NCBI RefSeq assembly: GCF_900099695.1
Contig: NZ_FNCY01000001.1
Location: 620,001-684,000, forward strand
Direction: 5' to 3'
Length of the DNA: 64,000 bases
From: Propionivibrio dicarboxylicus
GTDB taxonomy: Bacteria; Pseudomonadota; Gammaproteobacteria; Burkholderiales; Rhodocyclaceae
Position numbers and translations under genes: made by a program. The notes under the pieces were generated by a model. It ran no database searches, was not told the origin of the DNA, and worked only from the letters and a program-made list of their open reading frames with translations. Positions 54,821-61,727 of the stretch are shown piece by piece (the first letter of the stretch is position 1; each line of letters starts with the position of its first letter).

Positions 54821-57453
54821 TGATCGCGCTCCGCATCGTCGAGATGGCCGACGTCGATCGCCCGCGCGGCCGGCGAATCCCTCATCGGCAGCGACACGTG
54901 ACGCGTGCCGTCGAAAGCCTCCAGCGCGCCGGCCAATGCGCTCGGCGTCGGCACCAGGCCAAGTTCGCCGATGCCCTTGGCGCCGAACGGGCCTTCGGGT
55001 TCGTTCTCTTCGACCAGCGTGATCTTGACCCTGGGCATGTGCTTGGCGCGCAGGATGCCGAGATCGCGCATCGTGTAAGCCACCGGCATGCCGTCCTTGC
55101 ACGGCAGTTCCTCGGTCAGCGCGTAGCCGAGACCCATGTGGATGGCGCCTTCGAGCTGACCTTCGCACTGTTGCGGATTGATGATGCGGCCGACGTCCTG
55201 AGCGGAGTGTACGAAATCGACGGCACCTTCCTCGTTGAGCACGACGACTTGCGAGGCCCAGCCGAAGGTGGTGTGCGTCTTGATCTTGCCGTTCTTGGTC
55301 TGGCCGAGCGCCGTCGTGTCGTCGATGATCGTCTCGCCGGCATAGCTGCGCCCGACGAGGTCGGCGAGCGTCTTGCCGGCGTCGAGATCGGCCTTGAGTT
55401 TCTGAGCCGCGTCGATGGTGGCGCGGCCGGCGAGCAGCGTGCCGCGCGAGCCGGTCGTGGCGCCGCCGGCCAGTTCGAAGCGGCTGTTGATCTGCGGCCG
55501 GAAGACCGAGGGCGGCAGGCCGGTCACTTCGACGGCGAACTGGATGATGATCGTCATCAGCCCCTGCCCCATTTCGGTGAATCCGGAGTAGAGGCCGATG
55601 CTGCCGTCGGCTTCGACGACCATCTGGCAGTAGCCGCGTTCGATCGCGCCGTTACCGAGGCCGCAGTTCTTGACGCCGCAAGCGATGCCGACGGCGCGTC
55701 CGGCCGCCTTGGCCTCGTAGTAGCTGTCCTTCACCGCCAGCAGCGTGCGTTCGAGGCCGACCGATTTCTCCAGGATCTGGCCGCTGCTGAACATGTCGCC
55801 GACGCGGATGCCGTTGCGCCAGCGCATTTCCCAGCCGTCGATGCCGACCTTCTTGGCAAGCAGGTCGAGGCAGCCCTCGATGGCGAAGTTGGTCTGATTG
55901 ACGCCGAAGCCGCGCATGGCGCCGCAGGGCGGGTTGTTGGTGTAGGCGGCGACCGCCTCGATGTCGATGACGGGAATCCGGTAGGCGCCGCAGGCGTGGC
56001 CGCCGGCGCGTTCGAGCACCTTGCCGCCGACCGAGGCATAGGCGCCGGAATCGCCGAGCACATAGACGCGCGCGGCGGTCAGCCGGCCTTCGGCGTCGCA
56101 GCCGACGGTGTAATCCATCGTCATCGGATGGCGCTTCGGATGCATGCGTACCGATTCCTCGCGGGTCAGTTCGATGCGTACCGGCCGGCCGATCAGGCGG
56201 GCGAGTAGCGCCGTCTGCGCCTGCACCGTCATGTCTTCCTTGCCGCCGAAGGCGCCGCCGTTCGGCACCAACTCGACATAGACATTCGCTTCGGGCTCGC
56301 CGAGCACCGAGGCGACCTGGTGGCGGTCCTCGAAAATGCCCTGGCCCTGCGTGTAGAGATGAATGCGGCCGTCATCGAGCGGCATGGCCAGCGCCGCTTC
56401 CGGTTCTAGGAACATGTGCTCGACGCGCTGGGTGCGCCAGGTGCCGCTGACGACATGGGTCGAGGTGGCGAGCGCGGCATCGACGTCGCCACGCTGGAGG
56501 ATCGAGCGCGACAGCACGTTGTCATGCTTTGGATTGACCTGCGGCGCGCCCGGCTTGATCGCTTCGGCCGGATCGAGCACCGGCGGCAGCGGCGCGTACT
56601 CGACCTCGACGAGTTTGGCGGCGGCACGGGCGATCTGCGGTGTTTCGGCGGCGACCGCGGCGAGCACGTCGCCGACGTAGCGGACTTCCTCGCCCTCGGC
56701 GACGAAGCAGGGCCAGTCCTTGTAGATCAGGCCGACCCAGCGGTCGCCGGGCACATCCTTGGCCGTGGCGACGCGGATGACGCCGGGCAGCGCTGCCGCC
56801 TTGCTGGTATCGATCGAGATGACGCGTGCGCGCGCATGCGGCGACAGCGTCAATGCGCCGTGCAGCAGACCGGGAACATCGAGGTCGGCGACGAAGGGTC
56901 GCTGGCCGAGCGCCAGCGCCATGCCCTGATAACGGCCGAGCGGATCGCCGACACGGCCCTGTTCGGTGGGGGCGTCGAGCGGCTGGCCGCCGTGCTTGGC
57001 GGCGTAGATGAGTTCGACCGCGTCGATGATCTTGACATAGCCGGTGCAGCGGCAGACGTGACCGTTCAGCGCTTCGGCGATCTCCTGGCGCGACATCGGC
57101 CGGGCGCGATCGGTCAGCCACTTGATGCGCAGCACGAGGCCGGGCGTGCAGAAGCCGCATTGCATGCCGGCGGCCTTCTGGAAAGCCTGGGCGTACAGCG
57201 CCCGCTCCTCCTCGCTGACGCCTTCGAGCGTCAGGATTTTCTTGCCCTCGATCTTGCCCATCGCCAGACTGCAGGAGGTACGCGGCACGCCGTCGATCAG
57301 CGCGAGACACGCACCACATTGGCCCTGCGGGGCGCAGGCGCTCTTGACCGAGATGATCTTGAACTGCGTGCGCAGGATCTCGAGCAACGATTGCGTCGGC
57401 TCGGCCTCGGCTTCGACCGGGGTGCCGTTGAGCGTGAAGTGGTACAGGGTCAT
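54811..57453 (-). CDS. xdhD: Selenium-type xanthine dehydrogenase, fused [2Fe-2S] and molybdopterin subunits
   Basis: In this 880-residue protein the N-terminal plant ferredoxin fold binds one [2Fe-2S] via Cys40, 46, 49 and 61. The second helical domain binds another via C-G-F-C-T-P-G (99, 102) and C-R-C-T-G-Y (134, 136). The rest is the molybdopterin catalytic part: G-G-A-F-G-G-K-E-D, A-M-R-G-F-G-V-N, M-G-Q-G and the base Glu in G-I-G-E-L-G near the end. It hydroxylates purines such as hypoxanthine, xanthine or a relative. There is no FAD domain or FAD-subunit gene, so electrons must leave by another route. ssnA overlaps its end. Confidence 0.9.
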   Translation of the reverse strand: MTLYHFTLNGTPVEAEAEPTQSLLEILRTQFKIISVKSACAPQGQCGACLALIDGVPRTSCSLAMGKIEGKKILTLEGVSEEERALYAQAFQKAAGMQCGFCTPGLVLRIKWLTDRARPMSRQEIAEALNGHVCRCTGYVKIIDAVELIYAAKHGGQPLDAPTEQGRVGDPLGRYQGMALALGQRPFVADLDVPGLLHGALTLSPHARARVISIDTSKAAALPGVIRVATAKDVPGDRWVGLIYKDWPCFVAEGEEVRYVGDVLAAVAAETPQIARAAAKLVEVEYAPLPPVLDPAEAIKPGAPQVNPKHDNVLSRSILQRGDVDAALATSTHVVSGTWRTQRVEHMFLEPEAALAMPLDDGRIHLYTQGQGIFEDRHQVASVLGEPEANVYVELVPNGGAFGGKEDMTVQAQTALLARLIGRPVRIELTREESVRMHPKRHPMTMDYTVGCDAEGRLTAARVYVLGDSGAYASVGGKVLERAGGHACGAYRIPVIDIEAVAAYTNNPPCGAMRGFGVNQTNFAIEGCLDLLAKKVGIDGWEMRWRNGIRVGDMFSSGQILEKSVGLERTLLAVKDSYYEAKAAGRAVGIACGVKNCGLGNGAIERGYCQMVVEADGSIGLYSGFTEMGQGLMTIIIQFAVEVTGLPPSVFRPQINSRFELAGGATTGSRGTLLAGRATIDAAQKLKADLDAGKTLADLVGRSYAGETIIDDTTALGQTKNGKIKTHTTFGWASQVVVLNEEGAVDFVHSAQDVGRIINPQQCEGQLEGAIHMGLGYALTEELPCKDGMPVAYTMRDLGILRAKHMPRVKITLVEENEPEGPFGAKGIGELGLVPTPSALAGALEAFDGTRHVSLPMRDSPAARAIDVGHLDDAERDQWH

Positions 57454-57519
57454 GTGCGTTTGCCTTTGCGTGGGTCTAGCGGATGTGCCGGTTCAACGGC
57501 TTGCAAATTCCGGGCCATG

Positions 57520-57535
57520 TGAAACAATGGTTTCA
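57520..57535. promoter_or_regulatory. Perfect palindromic operator between xdhD and ygfK
   Basis: TGAAAC-AATG-GTTTCA, a perfect 6+6 palindrome, lies in the 236-base divergent gap, 67 bases from the xdhD start and 155 from ygfK. Related sites occur before the xanthine permease. It is followed by an AT-rich patch (57535-57570) likely to contain promoter elements. Confidence 0.65.
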
Positions 57536-57689
57536 AAATATCCGTATTGTGATATGTTAATTTCAATCTTTCAATCCAAGCGAATGACAGACTGAGCGAA
57601 CGCAGCAACCCTGGCATGCATGTTGCTGGAGAAGCTGCGTTGTTTTTGCGTCATTACCGTGAGCAATTCTGTTTCCTGGCGAATGAGAT

Positions 57690-59753
57690 ATGGCCGACCT
57701 GACTCCGATTCCGTTTGACATCCTTGCCACGCGTCTGTTCTCAGATCTGGCCGCCGGCAAGGGCGCCCTCGATCTGCCGAACCATCTATTTTATTCCGGC
57801 CGCAGCGATCTTGACCTGTCAATGTCGTTTCCGGGTGGTCCGGTGTCCACGCCCTTCGGTCCGGCCGCCGGTCCGCACACGCAACTGGCGCAGAATATCG
57901 TGCTTGCCTGGCTGTGCGGCGGGCGCTTCATGGAGCTCAAGACCGTCCAGGTGATGGATGAGCTGAAAATCGTGCGGCCCTGCATCGACATGCAGACCGT
58001 CGGCTTCAACGTCGAGTGGTCGCAGGAACTCAAGCTCGATCAGTCGCTCGAGGAGTACGTCAAGGCGTCGATGCTCGTCGAGATGCTGAAGGCGGACGGT
58101 CTGGCCGTTGGCCATGCCGAAACGGTGTTCGACATGAGCGTCGGCTACGATCTCGCCGGCATCAGTTCGCCGCCGATCCGTGCCTTCCTCTCCGGGCTGA
58201 TGGATGCGCGGACGACGGTTGAACGGCTGCGTGCGCAGATTCCCGACGCGCTGGCGCGGTTCCGTGACCTGCCGTTCCGGACCTGTATTTCCGACACGCT
58301 GACGCTATCGACCTTCCACGGCTGTCCGCCCGACGAAATCGAGGCGATTGCCAGCTTCCTGCTGCGCGACATGGGGCTCAATGTCGTCGTCAAGCTGAAT
58401 CCGACGCTGCTCGGTCGCGAGACGCTTTTCGAGATTCTCCACGATCGCCTCGGTTACACCGATCTCATCGTTCCCGATTCGGCCTTCGCCGGCGATCCCT
58501 CCTGGGCCGACATGGTCGGCATCATCACGCGGCTCGGCGATCTGGCGGCGCAACAGGGACGCGATTTCGGCGTCAAGTTCTGCAACACGCTGCTGGTCAA
58601 GAACTACAAGAGCTTCTTCCCGGCGGTCGAGTCGAACATGTACATGTCCGGCCAGCCGCTGCATTTGCTGGCGATGGCGCTGGTGCGGAAATTCCGTGCC
58701 GAATTCGGCGACCGTTATCGCGTCTCGTTCTCGGCCGGCATCAACGAACAGAATTTTGCCGATGCCGTGGCGCTTTCCCTCAAACCGGTGACGGTCTGTT
58801 CCGACCTGCTCAAGGCCGGCGGTTACGGTCGTGGCGCCGCGTATCTGACGGCGCTCGAAGCGCGCATGACGGAAACCGGCGCGCATACGCTCGATGAATT
58901 CGTCATCAAGGCGTTCGGCCACGGCGAGGCGGCGCTCGACGGACTAGGTCTGCCATCGGTGCGCGTCGACGCCTGCCGGGCGGCGCTGCAAAATGGCGGG
59001 GATCTCGCCGCGGCGGCCGGCGAGGCTTTCCCGGCCTGGGTATCGGCCTGCGTGCTGCGCAACACCGACACCTATGTGGTGCGTGCGCTCGACGATCCGC
59101 GCTACACCCGCGCCAAGCACGATCCGGCGCCGCTCAAACTCAAGAAGCAGTTGGCGATGTTCGACTGCGTGAACTGCAACAAGTGCATCTCGGTCTGCCC
59201 GAACAACGCCAACCTCGTCCTGGCGATCGAACCGGGCACGTATTCGACCGGCCGGCTGGTGCCGTCGGCAGCGGGTTGGTCTGTCGAAACGACCGATCCG
59301 ATCGAATTCCGCAAGCCCTGGCAGATCGGAAACTTCATCGACGCCTGCAACGAGTGCGGCAACTGTGAGGTGATCTGCCCGGAAAACCGCAGTCCCTGCC
59401 TGATCAAGCCGCGCTTTTTCGGCAGCCTGGCCGCCTGGCAGGCGGCACCGACGCGCGATGGTTACGCGCTGGTGCGCGACGGCGAGACGCTGACCATGTT
59501 CGCCCGTGTCGAGGGCAAGGAACTACGGCTCGAACATACGCCGGGTGCCAAGCTGCGCTATGTCGGCGAGGGCTTCGATATCCGCGTCGACCTCGACGAC
59601 CCGCTGGGATCGGTCGAGGGACAGGCCGACGCCGCCGTCGATCTGCGCCAGCTTCGGCTGATGGAATTGCTGCGCCTTGCCGTGATCGATGCCGAGGCCA
59701 GCAACTACGTCAAGACCGCCCTGGAAATGGCGGAATCATGCGCGACGTCCTGA
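57690..59753 (+). CDS. ygfK: YgfK-like protein lacking the GltD-type module
   Basis: The 687 residues compare with about 1030 in E. coli YgfK. The N-terminal dihydropyrimidine-dehydrogenase-like TIM barrel is intact, with G-P-A-A-G-P-H-T-Q-L-A-Q-N-I-V, M-E-L-K-T-V-Q, S-T-F-H-G-C-P-P-D-E-I-E-A and V-K-L-N-P-T-L-L-G. The C-terminus binds two [4Fe-4S] clusters (Cys493/496/499/503 and Cys553/556/559/563). The central GltD-like FAD/NADPH module is missing without any frameshift. YgfK is part of the selenium-molybdenum hydroxylase set and of anaerobic purine-breakdown loci; it may reduce a ring double bond. Its end overlaps hyuA by 16 bases. Confidence 0.88.
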   Translation: MADLTPIPFDILATRLFSDLAAGKGALDLPNHLFYSGRSDLDLSMSFPGGPVSTPFGPAAGPHTQLAQNIVLAWLCGGRFMELKTVQVMDELKIVRPCIDMQTVGFNVEWSQELKLDQSLEEYVKASMLVEMLKADGLAVGHAETVFDMSVGYDLAGISSPPIRAFLSGLMDARTTVERLRAQIPDALARFRDLPFRTCISDTLTLSTFHGCPPDEIEAIASFLLRDMGLNVVVKLNPTLLGRETLFEILHDRLGYTDLIVPDSAFAGDPSWADMVGIITRLGDLAAQQGRDFGVKFCNTLLVKNYKSFFPAVESNMYMSGQPLHLLAMALVRKFRAEFGDRYRVSFSAGINEQNFADAVALSLKPVTVCSDLLKAGGYGRGAAYLTALEARMTETGAHTLDEFVIKAFGHGEAALDGLGLPSVRVDACRAALQNGGDLAAAAGEAFPAWVSACVLRNTDTYVVRALDDPRYTRAKHDPAPLKLKKQLAMFDCVNCNKCISVCPNNANLVLAIEPGTYSTGRLVPSAAGWSVETTDPIEFRKPWQIGNFIDACNECGNCEVICPENRSPCLIKPRFFGSLAAWQAAPTRDGYALVRDGETLTMFARVEGKELRLEHTPGAKLRYVGEGFDIRVDLDDPLGSVEGQADAAVDLRQLRLMELLRLAVIDAEASNYVKTALEMAESCATS

Positions 59754-61132
59754 TTCGCGGTGGCACGCTGGTCACCGCCGACGGTCATCGGCGTGCCGAT
59801 CTGCTTTGCCATGACGGCCGCATTGCGGCGATTGGCGACAATCTCGTCGCCGATGATGCAGACATCATCGATGCCGGCGGCTGCTTCGTGATGCCCGGCG
59901 GCATCGACCCGCACACGCACATGCAGTTGCCGATGATGGGCACGGTGGTCGCCGACGATTTCGGTTCGGGGACGGCGGCCGCGGCCGCCGGCGGCACGAC
60001 GACGATTCTCGATTTCGTCGGCCCGGAGAAAGGCCAGTCGCCGCTGGAGGCGCTCGCCGTCTGGCAGGGTTGGGCGGCGAAATCGGTGATCGATTACGGC
60101 TTTCATATGACCGTGTCGTGGTGGGACGCGCGTTTTGCCGACGAGATGGCGACGCTCGTACGCGCGCACGGCATCAGCAGCTTCAAGTTCTTCCTCGCCT
60201 ACAAGGGCGGGCTGATGTTGCCCGACGAAGATCTGATCGAAGGATTCCGGCGTTGCCGTGAGTTGGGCGCCTTGCCGCAGGTTCATGCCGAAAACGGTGA
60301 CCTGATCGCCTACCTGCAGGAAAAATTGTTGGCCGAGGGCCTCACCGCGCCGCTCGGTCACGCGTTGTCGCGCCCGTCGCTGTGCGAGGGCGAGGCGACC
60401 GGCCGGGCGATTGCGCTGGCCGAGACCGTCGGCGTGCCGCTCTATGTCGTCCACGTTTCCGCTGCCGAGGCGGTGCAGGCGATTGCCGCCGCGCAGGCGC
60501 GCGGCGTGCCGGTGATCGGCGAGACGCTGCCGGGTTTTCTGGCGATCGACGATTCGGTTTATCGCGATCCTGATTTCGACGTTGCCGCCGGTCATGTCAT
60601 GAGCCCGCCGTATCGCCCGGCCGCGCACCCGCCCGTACTCTGGGCGGGCGTCCAGAACGGCACGCTGAGCACGACGGGGACCGATCACTGCTGCTTCACG
60701 AAAGCGCAGAAGCGCTTGGGTCGCGACGCCTTCACCAAGATTCCGAACGGTTGTGGCGGCGTTGAAGAGCGCTTGTCAGTGCTCTGGGATCTCGGTGTCA
60801 ATGCCGGTCGGATTACGCCCGAGCAGTTTGTCGCGTTGACTGCGACGAACGCAGCGAAGACCTTTGGTCTCTGGCCGCGCAAGGGCGGGCTGGAGATCGG
60901 CGGCGATGCCGATGTGATCGTGCTTGATCCGGCGCGCACGAAAACGCTGTCGGCGGTGACGCAGCATCAGCGCACCGATTTTTCCGTCTGGGAAGGGCGC
61001 GAGGTTCGCGGTGTCGTCGTCCAGACGCTCGCCCGCGGCGCGCATGTCTGGGCGGATGGCGACCTGCGCGTCGAGGCCGGACACGGACGCTATTGTCATC
61101 GCGCACCGACGTCGTCTCCGGCAACGCGCTGA
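59738..61132 (+). CDS. hyuA: Dihydropyrimidinase/hydantoinase HyuA
   Basis: The 464-residue cyclic amidohydrolase has metal ligands in G-G-I-D-P-H-T-H-M, the carboxylated Lys150 in S-F-K-F-F-L-A-Y-K, V-H-A-E-N-G and H-V-S-A, and a T-D-H-C...K-P-like end. It opens dihydropyrimidine, hydantoin or similar cyclic ureides to N-carbamoyl amino acids, which the carbamoylase at 38420-39664 could then cleave. ATG 59738 lies inside ygfK, so translation is coupled. Confidence 0.9.
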   Translation: MRDVLIRGGTLVTADGHRRADLLCHDGRIAAIGDNLVADDADIIDAGGCFVMPGGIDPHTHMQLPMMGTVVADDFGSGTAAAAAGGTTTILDFVGPEKGQSPLEALAVWQGWAAKSVIDYGFHMTVSWWDARFADEMATLVRAHGISSFKFFLAYKGGLMLPDEDLIEGFRRCRELGALPQVHAENGDLIAYLQEKLLAEGLTAPLGHALSRPSLCEGEATGRAIALAETVGVPLYVVHVSAAEAVQAIAAAQARGVPVIGETLPGFLAIDDSVYRDPDFDVAAGHVMSPPYRPAAHPPVLWAGVQNGTLSTTGTDHCCFTKAQKRLGRDAFTKIPNGCGGVEERLSVLWDLGVNAGRITPEQFVALTATNAAKTFGLWPRKGGLEIGGDADVIVLDPARTKTLSAVTQHQRTDFSVWEGREVRGVVVQTLARGAHVWADGDLRVEAGHGRYCHRAPTSSPATR

Positions 61133-61340
61133 AGAGACTGTCCCATGGCGAATTTTTGCGATCATGGCTATCATGCGCGATTCGCGTGTCCGGCGAATGC
61201 GTCGCGTGACACACGCGAGCGCGGGGAAACGGCGATGTTGCGATCACTGTCGTGATGCTTGTCGTGATTGCGAGTATGATTTTTTAATTGGACGGTGATT
61301 TGCCCGCCGGGCGCAACCGCCACACTTCGAGGAGAAACTC

Positions 61341-61532
61341 ATGGCCTTCAAAATTGAACTGGACCTTTGCAACGCCTGTGGCGCCTGCGAATCCGAATGC
61401 CCGAACCGGGCGATCAGCCACGCCGGCAAGGAATACAAGATCGATCCGGACAAGTGCACGCAGTGCGACGGCGTCTATGACAGCCCGATGTGCGCACAAC
61501 TGTGCAACGTCGACGCCTGCGTCCCGGCTTAA
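61341..61532 (+). CDS. YfhL-type ferredoxin with two [4Fe-4S] clusters
   Basis: In this 63-residue protein, Cys10, 13, 16 and 20 form C-x2-C-x2-C-x3-C, and Cys39, 42, 51 and 55 form the second set with the eight-residue insertion typical of YfhL/Allochromatium-type ferredoxins. These have very low and split potentials. GAGGAG precedes the ATG. It lies between HyuA/YgfK and the GltD-type reductase and probably shuttles electrons among them (inference). Confidence 0.9.
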   Translation: MAFKIELDLCNACGACESECPNRAISHAGKEYKIDPDKCTQCDGVYDSPMCAQLCNVDACVPA

Positions 61533-61681
61533 TACGAACGTCTGGGAGGGCGTTGGCGCGTTGTCAGTAGGGGAGTGCTGAAAAATCGCTGAAAAACGTT
61601 GAAACAGCGTTGGAAGAGCGCCAAAAAAGGCGCCAAAAAAACCGCTGAACAACGGATAGAACAGAAGCACAGCACGCAATA

Positions 61682-61711
61682 AAAAAGGGCGACCGCAGGG
61701 TCGCCCTTTTT
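61682..61711. terminator. Bidirectional terminator between ferredoxin and GltD-type genes
   Basis: A 13-bp perfect stem (61682-61694 with 61699-61711, 4-base loop) is flanked by A-runs and T-runs, so it terminates on both strands. It separates the convergent ferredoxin and reductase genes. Confidence 0.85.
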
Positions 61712-61727
61712 GTTGGCCTAAACCCGG

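Noticed and set aside
61559-61680. A-rich stretch with repeated GAAAAA and CGCTG words as a small RNA gene
   Set aside because: The words are irregular, no promoter is visible, and the region is more simply the trailer between ferredoxin and the bidirectional terminator.
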